Shown: piece by piece, positions 26,335 to 35,204 of the stretch
Position numbering within the stretch: the first letter of the stretch is position 1
Layout of the letters: every line of letters starts with the position of its first letter
Assembly (NCBI RefSeq): GCF_001307275.1
Contig: NZ_CP012831.1
Span: forward strand, 6,192,501-6,256,500
Reading direction: 5' to 3'
Origin: Pseudomonas fluorescens
GTDB lineage: Bacteria > Pseudomonadota > Gammaproteobacteria > Pseudomonadales > Pseudomonadaceae
Length of the DNA: 64,000 bases
Notes under the pieces: model-generated
What the model saw: the letters and a program-made list of their open reading frames with translations, nothing else
The model's database searches: none
What the model was told of the DNA's origin: nothing
Program-made: the position numbers and the translations under genes

Positions 26335-26993
26335 GGTTTGAGCGCCAGTACGTAGCCGACACCACGAACGGTACGGATCAGTTCGGTGGAAATTTTTTTG
26401 CGCAGGTTATGGATCAGCACTTCGAGGGTATTGCTCTCGACGCGGTCCTGCCAGCCGTACAACGCCCGCGATAGCCGCTCGCGTGTCACCACTTTGCCGG
26501 GGCGCACCATCAACTGGTGCAGCAGTTGATATTCCATCAGTGTGACGATGATCTCCTCGTCCTGATAGCGAACCTGCTGGGTGGCTGGGTCAAGGCTGAC
26601 GCCAGCATGCTCCAACAGCGGTTGTGCGCGCCCCTGGCTGCGGCGCAGTAACGCACGCACGCGGGCCTTGAGCTCCTCCACGTCGAACGGTTTGATCAGG
26701 TAATCGTCAGCGCCCGCATCCAATCCGGCGATACGCTCGGCGGTGCCGTCGCGTGCGGTGAGGATAAGCACTGGCAGGTCGTGCTGCTCGGCACGCAATT
26801 GCTGCAACAGATCGAGGCCATCCAGGCGCGGCAGGCCGAGGTCGAGCAGCAGCAGGTCGAAGCTTTCGCTGCGCAAGGCATGCAATGCGCCAAGGCCATC
26901 CTGCAGCCAGTCAAGGGTGTAGCCTTCGGCGCCCAATGCCACGCGAATCCCCTGGCCGAGGGCACGATCATCTTCGACGAGGAGTAGGCGCAT
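26331..26993 (-). CDS. OmpR-family response regulator (QseB/PmrA-like)
   Basis: 220 residues: receiver domain MRLLLVEDDRALGQGI with the phospho-Asp in DLLLLDLGLPRLDG, the switch Thr in LILTARD and Lys in YLIKPFD; then a winged-helix C-terminal domain ending HNLRKKISTELIRTVRGVGY. It likely binds the 11-bp-spaced direct repeat at 27078-27096 in the divergent promoter region (inference from the typical OmpR-family site layout). Confidence 0.93.
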   Translation of the reverse strand: MRLLLVEDDRALGQGIRVALGAEGYTLDWLQDGLGALHALRSESFDLLLLDLGLPRLDGLDLLQQLRAEQHDLPVLILTARDGTAERIAGLDAGADDYLIKPFDVEELKARVRALLRRSQGRAQPLLEHAGVSLDPATQQVRYQDEEIIVTLMEYQLLHQLMVRPGKVVTRERLSRALYGWQDRVESNTLEVLIHNLRKKISTELIRTVRGVGYVLALKP

Positions 26994-27077
26994 CGCAAAA
27001 TCTCTCTAGGAATCGGCGGCATCATGCCGGGTTCTATCGGGGGCTATTCCGGCAAAGATGTTACAGCTCGTTACCAA

Positions 27078-27096
27078 CTAAGGTTTCGCTAAGGTT
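27078..27096 (+). promoter_or_regulatory. Direct repeat CTAAGGTT-N3-CTAAGGTT, candidate response-regulator box
   Basis: Two exact 8-base copies (27078-27085 and 27089-27096) with a period of 11 bases lie between the divergent response regulator and PepSY genes. PmrA/QseB-type regulators bind tandem half-sites one helical turn apart. The PepSY start is 44 bases downstream, so the box would overlap or adjoin the promoter. Confidence 0.5.
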
Positions 27097-27140
27097 GGTT
27101 TTGCACTGTGCAAGCTCCCACAAACGCTGAGAGCTTTTCC

Positions 27141-27407
27141 ATGCGCAAAATTCTCCTGTTGTCCTTGATTATCGCCAGCCCGCTGGCCGTCGCCGGCCCG
27201 CAATGCACCACCGCCGAACGCTCGCAATGGCAAGACGAAAAAGCCTTCCAGGACAAGCTCAAGGCCGAAGGCTACCAAATCAGCAAGTTCAAGGTCACCG
27301 ACGGCAATTGCTATGAGATCTACGGTTTCGACAAGGACAAGCGCAAAGTCGAGATCTACCACGACCCGGTGACCGGCAAAGCCGTGAAGACTGAGATAAA
27401 AGGCTGA
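27141..27407 (+). CDS. Small periplasmic PepSY-domain protein
   Basis: 88 residues from ATG 27141 (an earlier GTG at 27108 lies upstream of the signal peptide). Signal peptide MRKILLLSLIIASPLAVA-GP, then a single PepSY domain: AFQDKLKAEGYQISKFKVTDGNCYEIYGFDKDKRKVEIYHDPVTGK. Two Cys may form a disulfide. PepSY proteins often accompany two-component systems and cytochrome b561 proteins in Pseudomonas. Its stop overlaps the b561 start by one base (TGATG). Confidence 0.88.
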   Translation: MRKILLLSLIIASPLAVAGPQCTTAERSQWQDEKAFQDKLKAEGYQISKFKVTDGNCYEIYGFDKDKRKVEIYHDPVTGKAVKTEIKG

Positions 27408-27952
27408 TGCAAGGCGAATCCCTGCGCCTTTGGGACCCGCTGGTGAGGCTGTTTCACCTGTCTATCGCCGGGGTCTTTGTTGCCAATTACTTCTTCAATG
27501 AAGCGGGCGACGACTGGCATGTCTGGCTGGGCTACTACGCCATGGGCTGGCTGCTGGTACGAGCGGTGTGGGGGTTCGTCGGGCCGCGCAGTGCGCGCTG
27601 GTCAGACTTTTGGCCGACACCGAAGCGGCTTGCGGCCCACCTGCGCTCGCTGCTCAGGGGGCGCCCGCAACATCGCCTGGGTCACTCGCCGCTCGGCGCC
27701 CTGGTGATGGTGGCGATGCTGTCGGCGCTGCTGACCCTCGGTATCAGCGGCTTCCTGATGCAGGAAGTCGATGCTTTATGGGGCGCCGATTGGCCCCTGC
27801 AAGTCCACGAAACCGCGGCCAATGTGTTGCTGGGACTGGTGTGCATCCATGTGCTGGCAGCGGTGTTCGAGAGTTTCCAGCTGCGGGACAACCTGCCGTT
27901 ATCCATGCTCACCGGTCGCAGGAAGCGCCTGCCGGATGAGCGTGCACCGTAA
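27407..27952 (+). CDS. Cytochrome b561-type membrane protein
   Basis: 181 residues, four TM helices: LRLWDPLVRLFHLSIAGVFVANYF with the first heme His, HVWLGYYAMGWLLVRAVWGFVG with the second, QVHETAANVLLGLVCIHVLAAVFES with the third and fourth. This is the di-heme b-type pattern of bacterial b561 proteins that move electrons across or within the inner membrane. Coupled to the PepSY gene; together they may form a small redox unit induced by the adjacent two-component system (inference). Confidence 0.9.
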   Translation: MQGESLRLWDPLVRLFHLSIAGVFVANYFFNEAGDDWHVWLGYYAMGWLLVRAVWGFVGPRSARWSDFWPTPKRLAAHLRSLLRGRPQHRLGHSPLGALVMVAMLSALLTLGISGFLMQEVDALWGADWPLQVHETAANVLLGLVCIHVLAAVFESFQLRDNLPLSMLTGRRKRLPDERAP

Positions 27953-27975
27953 TCTTTTTCCGAATTGGTTTGCCT

Positions 27976-29244
27976 ATGCGCTCCGCCTTCCTGATCTGCA
28001 GCCTGCTAGGGGTATTCTGCGCCGCCTGGTTCAGTCATCCTCCCCATGTATTGGCGCCGTTTGCCCCTATCAGCTCGAACACCGCGAAGGCAACTGCGGC
28101 GCCGCAGTACACCAGTCGTTTTGTGTCTTCGCAGCTCAATGACTTTGTGCACGCCTCATCGGTTACCGCCCTGCCCGGTGGCGACTTGATGGCCGTGTGG
28201 TTTGCCGGCTCGCGCGAAGGTGCTGCCGATGTACAGGTGCGCACCGCACGCTTTGATGCCCGTAGCGGCGAATGGGGCACCGAGCACGTGCTTGCCACGC
28301 GGGAAAGCACCCGTGACGGCACCCAGCGTTACATCCGCAAACTGGGCAATCCGGTCATAGCCCTGGCGCCGGACAATCGTTTGTGGATGTTTTATGTTTC
28401 GGTATCGGTGGGTGGCTGGGCCACCAGTGCAATCAATGTGATGGTGTCCGATGACCTCGGCGCGAACTGGTCGACACCTCGGCAATTGGTGACCTCACCA
28501 TTCTTCAATATCAGCACACTGGTACGCGCCGCACCGGTGTTCCATGCCGATGGTTCTATCGGCCTGCCGGTCTACCACGAATTCATGGGCAAGTTTGCCG
28601 AGTACCTGTACTTGAGCGCCGACGGTGCGGTGATCGACAAATTCCGCATCAGCCGTGGCAAAAACTCCCTGCAACCTACCATTGTGCCCCTGGACGGCAA
28701 CCGCGCCGTGGCGATGTTGCGCTATGCCGGCGACACCCACCACCGCGTCCTGGCGAGCCGTACCGAAGACGCCGGGCAAACCTGGAGCGAACCGTATCCG
28801 CTGGAGCCCGCCAACCCCAATTCGTCGCTGGCGGCAGTGGGCACGGTGGACGACGGTTTGCTGGTGGCCCTCAATGACCTGCAGGACGGCCGCTTCAGGC
28901 TCAGTCTCTACGGCACCGACGCCCAGCTCAGCCAATGGCGTACGGTGGTGGAACTGGACCAGTCACCCGATCCGCTCGGCCAACCCTTCTCGCCCGACGT
29001 CTACAAGGAAATCATCGGAGAAGGCTTCCGTGCCTCCAGCGGCGCACGGCGCTTGCCGCTGGAACAACGCTTCCTCAGTAACCTCGACTACCGCGTGTGC
29101 CAACCCCAGGGCTGCGATTTCGAATACGAGTACCCGTACTTCAGCCGCGGCCCGGACGGCATGTACCACGTGGTGTACTCATGGAATAACACGTTTATCA
29201 AACATGTCAGCTTCAACGAAGCCTGGCTGGCGGAGCGGCTGTGA
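27976..29244 (+). CDS. Sialidase-like (BNR-repeat) exported protein
   Basis: 422 residues from ATG 27976. N-terminal signal/anchor MRSAFLICSLLGVFCAAW. It folds as a six-bladed sialidase-type propeller by its Asp-box-like repeats: SDDLGANWSTP and TEDAGQTWSEP, plus LPGGDLMAVWFAGSREGAADV, RKLGNPVIAL and SLQPTIVPLDG. This is the BNR_2 family, also found in predicted neuraminidases of plants and bacteria. The substrate need not be sialic acid. The stop overlaps the next gene start (TGATG). Confidence 0.82.
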   Translation: MRSAFLICSLLGVFCAAWFSHPPHVLAPFAPISSNTAKATAAPQYTSRFVSSQLNDFVHASSVTALPGGDLMAVWFAGSREGAADVQVRTARFDARSGEWGTEHVLATRESTRDGTQRYIRKLGNPVIALAPDNRLWMFYVSVSVGGWATSAINVMVSDDLGANWSTPRQLVTSPFFNISTLVRAAPVFHADGSIGLPVYHEFMGKFAEYLYLSADGAVIDKFRISRGKNSLQPTIVPLDGNRAVAMLRYAGDTHHRVLASRTEDAGQTWSEPYPLEPANPNSSLAAVGTVDDGLLVALNDLQDGRFRLSLYGTDAQLSQWRTVVELDQSPDPLGQPFSPDVYKEIIGEGFRASSGARRLPLEQRFLSNLDYRVCQPQGCDFEYEYPYFSRGPDGMYHVVYSWNNTFIKHVSFNEAWLAERL

Positions 29245-29843
29245 TGGTTCCTCTATGGCAGGCCCACTTGAGTTTTGTGCTGTTGGGGTTTGTGCTGTTG
29301 AGCACGTTTCGATTCAGCGCGCCCTGGCGCCCGTGGTGGTTGCCGATATTGGCTGCGGTGAGTTTTATCCCGGTCAATGAGCTGCCGCTGGCGGCGTATG
29401 TGCGCAGTTTTACCGATGACCTGGCGCTCAGCACCGTGGTGCTGTTGGGGTGGGTCGCACTCAGCAGGTTGGGCGTAGTGCCGCCGCTTGTGCGTCAGCA
29501 CCAAGTGCAATTGCTGGCGCTGTTCGGCGTATTGAGCCTGTTGCTGTACCCCGCCACCTTGGGCCTGACCTATTACGACCCATACCGTTGGGGGTTCAAC
29601 CCGCGGCCCATGATTGTGCTGGTAGGTGCTTTGGCACTGCTGATGCTGTGGCTGCGCAATTCCCTGGCCGTGTGGATGCTGGCGGTCGGCACCCTGGCCT
29701 TCGCGATGCGGCTCAAGGCTTCGGAAAACTATTGGGACTATCTGGTCGACCCGCTGCTGACCGGCTACTGCCTGGTGGCCGGGGTCGGCCTGCTGATCGG
29801 CGCCGCCTGGCGTCCCCTTTTGAAATGGCACAGAGGTCAATGA
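29244..29843 (+). CDS. Polytopic inner membrane protein of unknown function
   Basis: 199 residues with about six hydrophobic segments and few charged residues (WRPWWLPILAAVSFIPVNELPLAAYVR, YYDPYRWGFNPRPMIVLVG, NYWDYLVDPLLTGYCLVAG). I do not recognise the family. Its start overlaps the sialidase-like gene by one base and its end overlaps the sulfatase gene by 4 bases, so it is translated as the middle member of a three-gene unit and may anchor or supply the exported enzymes. Confidence 0.82.
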   Translation: MVPLWQAHLSFVLLGFVLLSTFRFSAPWRPWWLPILAAVSFIPVNELPLAAYVRSFTDDLALSTVVLLGWVALSRLGVVPPLVRQHQVQLLALFGVLSLLLYPATLGLTYYDPYRWGFNPRPMIVLVGALALLMLWLRNSLAVWMLAVGTLAFAMRLKASENYWDYLVDPLLTGYCLVAGVGLLIGAAWRPLLKWHRGQ

Positions 29844-31861
29844 TGGGTGTGTTGCAATCGCGCCGCCTGCGTTACGGCGCAGGCTCGATCGCCTTGGTAT
29901 TTGCGTTGCTGGCCGCGTTGCGGCTGGTATTTGTGCTGGGTTTTTCCGGCCTGGCTTTAAACACCCCGTCGCTCCTGGAAACACTGGGCATCGGCCTGCG
30001 TTTCGACCTACGCCTGACGGTGCTGATTTTGCTGCCGCTGGCCGTGCTGGCGTGGCTGCCGCGCTGGAACCTGACCACCCTGCCGATCTTGCGTTGGCTG
30101 GCACGGGGTTATCTGCTCATCGCACTAGCGGTGGTTGGCCTGGTGTACATCATCGACTTCGGCCACTACGCCTACCTTGGCGTGCGCATCAATGCGACGG
30201 TGCTGCGCTACCTGCAAGACGCACAGATTTCACAACAGATGGTGTGGGAAACCTACCCGGTGGTGTGGATCGCCTCGTGCTGGCTGACGGCAGTGACGCT
30301 TTGGGTTTGGGCGCTGATACGCCTTGAACGATTGACCCTGGATCAGGAGCGCAAAATTATCAGCAAGTGGGCACTGGCGCCGGTTTCCGTGATGGGCGTC
30401 GTAGCCGTGCTGTTGGCCCTGCTTGGCCGCGTCGCCAACCTCAACCTGGAAAACCCGGTGCCGCTGCGCTGGAGCGATGCGTTCTTCTCCGGCAACAACC
30501 AAGTGGCGGCAGTGGGCCTGAACCCGGTGCTGTTTCTGTATGACACGCTCAAGGTCGGTCAAGCGCAATTTGATGAAGCCCAGGTGCGCGAGCACTACCC
30601 GCAGATCGCGCAGTACCTGGGCGTCGATCAACCCGACGCCCAGCGACTTGATTTCGTCCGCGAACAAGGCGTGCAGCCTTATCGATTGGCCGGTGAGCGC
30701 CCGCCGAATGTGATTTTCGTCATGCTCGAATCCCTCGGCACCAGCGCCGTCGGTGCCTATGGCAATCCGCTCGACCCGACGCCGAACCTGGACAGACTGG
30801 CCACGCAAAGCTGGTTCTTCAAGCACTTCTATGTGCCCGTCACCGGTACCGCCAAGACCGTATGGGCCAGTATCACCGGCGTGCCGGATGTGACCCGCCA
30901 GGAGACCGCCACCCGCAACCCGCTGATCACGCGCCAACGCACGTTGATCAACGCGTTCGAGGGGTACCAGAAGTTCTACATGATCGGCGGCAACGCCGGC
31001 TGGGCGAATATCAATGCGCTGATCCGCCAGAGCATCGACGGCGTGCAACTGTTCGAGGAAAGCCACTGGCGCTCGCCCCGCGTGGACGTGTGGGGCATTT
31101 CCGATCTGGACCTGTTCAAGGAAAGCGACCGACTGCTGCGTGCTGTGCCCAAGGACCAGCCATTCTTTGCTTACCTGCAAACCTCCGGCAACCATCGGCC
31201 GTTCACCATCCCCAAGCAAAACGACGGCTTCCAGGTCAAGGACGTGACACTGGAGCAAGTCCAGGCCGCCGGTTCCCGTAGCGTCGAACAATATAACGCC
31301 GTGCGCCTGCTGGACTACAACATCGGCCGCCTGATGGAAATCGCCAAGGCCGGCGGCTACTACGACAACAGTATTTTTGTGTTCTTTGGCGACCACAACA
31401 CGCGTATCAGCCAGATCCCGCACATGGCCCCGGCGTTCGAGCAACTGGGCCTGGAAAGCAATAACGTGCCACTGCTGATCCATGCCCCCGGCCTGCAACC
31501 CCGGGTGATCGAAGAGGCCGTCGGTCTCGTGGACCTGTTACCGACGGTGGCGGGCATGGCGGGCATACCGTTCAGAAATGGCGCGCTGGGCCGGGATATC
31601 CAGCAGCCGGCTCCCGAGGGCGAGCGCGTGGTGCCGCTGGTACTGCGCGAGGGGACATTCCCGATCATTGGCGGTGTTACCAAGGACTTCCTGCTGCAGA
31701 TGCAGCACGACGGCAGTTCGCCGACCCTACACGACCTGGCATCACCCACGCCGCGTGACGATGTGGCGGCGCAGCACCCCGAGGAGTTTCGGCGCTTGAA
31801 TGGGCTGACACGGGGGCTGCACGAAACGGCTCGGATGATGCTTTATCGCAATATTCCATGA
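29840..31861 (+). CDS. LTA synthase/sulfatase-family membrane enzyme
   Basis: 673 residues from ATG 29840 (ATGA overlap). A longer frame from 29450 runs through the preceding gene and is rejected. Five TM helices fill about residues 1-220. The periplasmic alkaline-phosphatase-fold domain starts at PPNVIFVMLESLGTSAVGAYG (metal-ligand Glu) and continues with the nucleophile Thr in VTGTAKTVWASITG, HRPFTIP and FFGDHNTR (Asp-His metal ligands). The family includes phosphoglycerol and phosphoethanolamine transferases and hydrolases, so surface-glycan or lipid modification is likely. Confidence 0.9.
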   Translation: MMGVLQSRRLRYGAGSIALVFALLAALRLVFVLGFSGLALNTPSLLETLGIGLRFDLRLTVLILLPLAVLAWLPRWNLTTLPILRWLARGYLLIALAVVGLVYIIDFGHYAYLGVRINATVLRYLQDAQISQQMVWETYPVVWIASCWLTAVTLWVWALIRLERLTLDQERKIISKWALAPVSVMGVVAVLLALLGRVANLNLENPVPLRWSDAFFSGNNQVAAVGLNPVLFLYDTLKVGQAQFDEAQVREHYPQIAQYLGVDQPDAQRLDFVREQGVQPYRLAGERPPNVIFVMLESLGTSAVGAYGNPLDPTPNLDRLATQSWFFKHFYVPVTGTAKTVWASITGVPDVTRQETATRNPLITRQRTLINAFEGYQKFYMIGGNAGWANINALIRQSIDGVQLFEESHWRSPRVDVWGISDLDLFKESDRLLRAVPKDQPFFAYLQTSGNHRPFTIPKQNDGFQVKDVTLEQVQAAGSRSVEQYNAVRLLDYNIGRLMEIAKAGGYYDNSIFVFFGDHNTRISQIPHMAPAFEQLGLESNNVPLLIHAPGLQPRVIEEAVGLVDLLPTVAGMAGIPFRNGALGRDIQQPAPEGERVVPLVLREGTFPIIGGVTKDFLLQMQHDGSSPTLHDLASPTPRDDVAAQHPEEFRRLNGLTRGLHETARMMLYRNIP

Positions 31862-31906
31862 CGCTGCGGTTTTCACGCTCAATGACTGATTTGTATCTGT
31901 AGGCGC

Positions 31907-31934
31907 AGTGGTGACCGTTCGGGCGGCCACCACT
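31907..31934. terminator. Hairpin between convergent sulfatase and LysR genes
   Basis: AGTGGTG (31907-31913) pairs with CACCACT (31928-31934) around a GC-rich inner loop. The hairpin lies exactly before the LysR stop at 31935 and 46 bases after the sulfatase stop. No strong T-run is present, so it could be a bidirectional but inefficient terminator. Confidence 0.4.
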
Positions 31935-32852
31935 TCAGAACACGAAACTATGCCCTAACTCCCCTTCCATCCACCCCAAAAACCGCCTGACCCTGGGAAA
32001 GCTGGAGTGAGCCCTTGGGAACACCAGATGGTGGGCGGCGACCGGAGAGCTCAACGCTTCGGGGGCGACCTCGACCAGTGAGCCACTGGCGAGGTATTTT
32101 TGTGCCAGCAGCGTGCTTTCGAGGGCGAATCCCAAACCGTGGCTCGCCGCTTCCAGGCTCATGTAGGAGCGATCAAAACTCAAGGCGTAGGGTTTTTCGG
32201 GGCGCGCCAGGCCATGTTGGGCGAACCACTCAGGCCATCTGAGCAAGGTCGCTTCGGAAAGGATCAGGTCTTCAGCCAGAAGATCAGCGGCGCTTTTTAC
32301 CGTGCAACGCGCGATCAGCTTGGGCGAGGCCAGCACAGCGAAGTTCTCGTTACGCACGGTACGCACTTCATAGCTGGGCCAATTGGGCCGGCCGTGGCGA
32401 ATATCGACATCGATCTTGTCCTGGCTGAAATGCAGCGATTCATAGGAGCAAGACAAATTGATTTGGATGTCCGGGTTGGTCAAGCGAAATGACTCCAACC
32501 TGGGCATCAGCCATAGCAAGCCAAAGCTGGGGGAGGAATGCAGCCGCAGGCAATCCAGGCTCACGTCACTCGCGGCCCGCTGGGTGGCGACTTCAAGGCT
32601 CTGCAACAAACCGGAAATGTCCTTCAAGTACTGCTCACCTACCGGTGTCAGCGTCACCCCACGCGCAGCCCGCACAAACAGCTGTCGACCAATCATCACC
32701 TCCAGCTTGGCCAGTTGATGGCTGATCGCTGACGGCGTGAGGTCGAGCACTTCGGCGGCTCTTGCCAGGTTGCCGAAACGAGCGGTTTGCTCGAAGGCTT
32801 GAATGGCTCTCAGCGGTGGCAGATGGGATGAAGGGATATCGTCCTGGCGCAT
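31935..32852 (-). CDS. LysR-family transcriptional regulator (GcvA-like)
   Basis: 305 residues. HTH: LPPLRAIQAFEQTARFGNLARAAEVLDLTPSAISHQLAKLE, with the GcvA-type LPPLRAxxAFExxAR start. The effector domain contains LRLHSSPSFGLLWLMPRLESF and DIRHGRPNWPSYEV. It is divergent from the SDR/MFS/transketolase operon, which it probably controls. Confidence 0.92.
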   Translation of the reverse strand: MRQDDIPSSHLPPLRAIQAFEQTARFGNLARAAEVLDLTPSAISHQLAKLEVMIGRQLFVRAARGVTLTPVGEQYLKDISGLLQSLEVATQRAASDVSLDCLRLHSSPSFGLLWLMPRLESFRLTNPDIQINLSCSYESLHFSQDKIDVDIRHGRPNWPSYEVRTVRNENFAVLASPKLIARCTVKSAADLLAEDLILSEATLLRWPEWFAQHGLARPEKPYALSFDRSYMSLEAASHGLGFALESTLLAQKYLASGSLVEVAPEALSSPVAAHHLVFPRAHSSFPRVRRFLGWMEGELGHSFVF

Positions 32853-33039
32853 CAGTATTCAGCCTGTTTTTGTGGCACGAGCAGGGAGTGCCATTCAAGC
32901 ATTTGCGATCTGCATTGACGAGTGCTGAATTTTATTCATGTAGCAGTGACGTTTGCGTTATTGCTCGACCTGTTGACGGGGACCACTCTGGGTCATCGAT
33001 CGCTGAATCGAACCATAAAAACAATCAGAGGTACCCCTC

Positions 33040-33789
33040 ATGCTTCTTCAAGGCAAAGTCGCGATTATTACTGGCGCCGCATCCGAACGTGGTATCGGCC
33101 GAGCAACGGCTGTTACCTTCGCCAGACACGGCGCCCACGTCGTGATTCTGGATCTCGACGAATCCGCCGCCCGTGACGCTGCGGCCACCCTCGGCGAAGG
33201 CCATCTGGGCCTGGCAGCCAATGTCGCCGACGAAATGCAAGTCAAAGCCGCGGTCGCCAAGGTTGTCGAGCGCTACGGCCGTATCGACATACTCATCAAC
33301 AATGCCGGCATCACGCAGCCGATCAAGACCCTGGACATACGCCCGGGCGATTACGACAAAGTCCTGGATGTGAGCCTGCGCGGCACACTGTTGATGTCCC
33401 AGGCGGTCATTCCGGTCATGCGTACCCAGGCCTCGGGCAGCATCGTTTGCATGTCATCCGTGTCGGCCCAGCGCGGCGGCGGCATCTTCGGCGGCCCCCA
33501 CTACAGCGCAGCGAAAGCCGGTGTACTCGGACTTGGCAAAGCCATGGCGCGGGAGTTTGGCGCGGACAACATTCGCGTCAACTCCATCACGCCAGGTTTG
33601 ATCCATACCGACATCACCGGCGGCCTGATGCAGGACGATCGTCGTCACGCCATCATCGAAAGCATCCCGCTGGGCCGGCTCGGTGCCGCGCAGGATGTCG
33701 CCAATGCGGCACTGTTCCTCGCCAGCGACTTGTCCTCTTACCTCACCGGTATCACGCTCGATGTAAACGGCGGCATGTTGATCCATTGA
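33040..33789 (+). CDS. Classical SDR dehydrogenase
   Basis: 249 residues: TGAASERGIGRAT cofactor loop, NNAG motif in LINNAGITQ, catalytic Ser in MSSVSAQRGG and Tyr-x-x-x-Lys in YSAAKAG, with the C-terminal dimer strand GITLDVNGGML. It should oxidise a polyol or reduce a ketose with NAD(P). GAGGTA lies 8 bases before ATG. First gene of an operon with an MFS carrier and a split transketolase, so the product is probably a keto sugar or keto acid that the transketolase can use (inference). Confidence 0.92.
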   Translation: MLLQGKVAIITGAASERGIGRATAVTFARHGAHVVILDLDESAARDAAATLGEGHLGLAANVADEMQVKAAVAKVVERYGRIDILINNAGITQPIKTLDIRPGDYDKVLDVSLRGTLLMSQAVIPVMRTQASGSIVCMSSVSAQRGGGIFGGPHYSAAKAGVLGLGKAMAREFGADNIRVNSITPGLIHTDITGGLMQDDRRHAIIESIPLGRLGAAQDVANAALFLASDLSSYLTGITLDVNGGMLIH

Positions 33790-33885
33790 CGATCAACTGA
33801 AGCCACCCACTGCCCTTTCAGTTCTGGATCGAAGATACGTCGGGCCTGAGCCCGGCGTTTTATAAAAACAAGAGATCAGACCATC

Positions 33886-35187
33886 ATGATGACCACCATG
33901 ACGCTCGACACTGTGTCCACAGTGCGCTCAAGCGCGTATCGCAAGACTGCCTGGCGATTGATGCCTTTCCTGATGCTGTGCTACCTGTGCGCTTACCTGG
34001 ACCGGGTGAATGTCGGGTTCGCAAAGCTTCAGATGATGAATGACCTGGCCCTGAGCGAGACCGTATACGGGCTTGGCGCCGGCATGTTCTTTCTTGGTTA
34101 TTTCCTTTGCGAAGTGCCCAGCAACCTCATCCTCCACAAGGTCGGTGCCCGTCGCTGGATCGCACGCATCATGATCTCGTGGGGCATCATCTCCGCCCTC
34201 TTCGCCTTCGTAGAAACGGCCTGGCAATTCTATACGCTGCGCTTTCTGCTCGGGATCGCCGAAGCGGGTCTCGCGCCGGGCTTGCTGCTCTACCTTACTT
34301 ACTGGTTCCCCTCCTACCGTCGCGCCAAAATGACGGTGCTGTGGTTCATCGCCATCCCGCTCTCGGGGATGATCGGCGGACCGCTCTCAGGCTGGATCAT
34401 GACACAGTTCGCAGGCGTTCATGGCTGGGCGGGCTGGCAATGGATGTTCGTGATTGAAGCCGCTCCGACCGTCATCGTCGGCCTGATGGTGCTGGCCTAC
34501 CTCAAGGACGGCGTGCACCAGGCGACCTGGCTCACCGATGAAGAAAAAGCGCTGGTCGCCAAAGAACTGGCCGAGGACAACAGCCGCAAAGTCACCCACG
34601 CCTCGGTCGGGGCATTCCTGCGGGACCGCCGCCTGTGGATTCTCGCCGGTATCTACTTTTGCGTGGTCATGGGCCAGTACGCGATCACCTTTTGGCTGCC
34701 GACGCTTATCCGTAATGCAGGTGTTGCCGATCCGATGCACATCGGATTGCTCACCAGTCTCCCCTACCTGTGCGCCATCATTGCGATGGTGCTCATGGGG
34801 CGCAGCGGCGACAAACACCAGGAGCGGCGCTGGCATCTGGTCGGGCCAATGCTTGCCGGCGCGCTGGGCCTCACGTTGGCGGCGGTGTTCGGTGCCAACC
34901 TGACGTTGTCGGTGTTGTGCCTGTGCCTTGCAGCAGCAGGCGTGCTGTCGGCGTCTTCACTGTTCTGGATGCTGCCTACCACCTTGCTCGGTGGTGTCTC
35001 CGCCGCTGCGGGGATCGCCGGAATCAACAGCTTTGCCAATCTGGCGGGTTTCTGCTCGCCGTACCTGATTGGTTGGATCACCACCACGACCGGTTCGAGC
35101 GCCATCGGCATGTACCTGATTACCGGTGTGCTGTGCATCGGTGCCTGTTTGGTACTGCGCATTCCTGCCGCTTCGGTCAATCGTTGA
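33886..35187 (+). CDS. MFS transporter, anion:cation symporter (ACS) type
   Basis: 433 residues, 12 TM helices. The ACS pattern is clear: PFLMLCYLCAYLDRVNVGFAKLQM in TM1, GAGMFFLGYFLCEVPSNLILHKVGARRWIARIM and LRFLLGIAEAGLAPGLLLYLTYWFP. Carriers of this type bring in organic acids such as tartrate, galactarate or hexuronates. That suggests an acidic or oxidised sugar substrate for the operon. Substrate not determinable here. Confidence 0.9.
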   Translation: MMTTMTLDTVSTVRSSAYRKTAWRLMPFLMLCYLCAYLDRVNVGFAKLQMMNDLALSETVYGLGAGMFFLGYFLCEVPSNLILHKVGARRWIARIMISWGIISALFAFVETAWQFYTLRFLLGIAEAGLAPGLLLYLTYWFPSYRRAKMTVLWFIAIPLSGMIGGPLSGWIMTQFAGVHGWAGWQWMFVIEAAPTVIVGLMVLAYLKDGVHQATWLTDEEKALVAKELAEDNSRKVTHASVGAFLRDRRLWILAGIYFCVVMGQYAITFWLPTLIRNAGVADPMHIGLLTSLPYLCAIIAMVLMGRSGDKHQERRWHLVGPMLAGALGLTLAAVFGANLTLSVLCLCLAAAGVLSASSLFWMLPTTLLGGVSAAAGIAGINSFANLAGFCSPYLIGWITTTTGSSAIGMYLITGVLCIGACLVLRIPAASVNR

Positions 35188-35204
35188 GTTAACGGAGAAT
35201 TTCC

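Noticed and set aside
29450..29839. N-terminal extension of the sulfatase frame
   Set aside because: Runs through the preceding membrane-protein gene and adds no family sequence; ATG 29840 with ATGA overlap is preferred.
30230..31498. 422-codon antisense frame over the sulfatase gene
   Set aside because: Composition-driven shadow of the real gene, no domain and no ribosome site.
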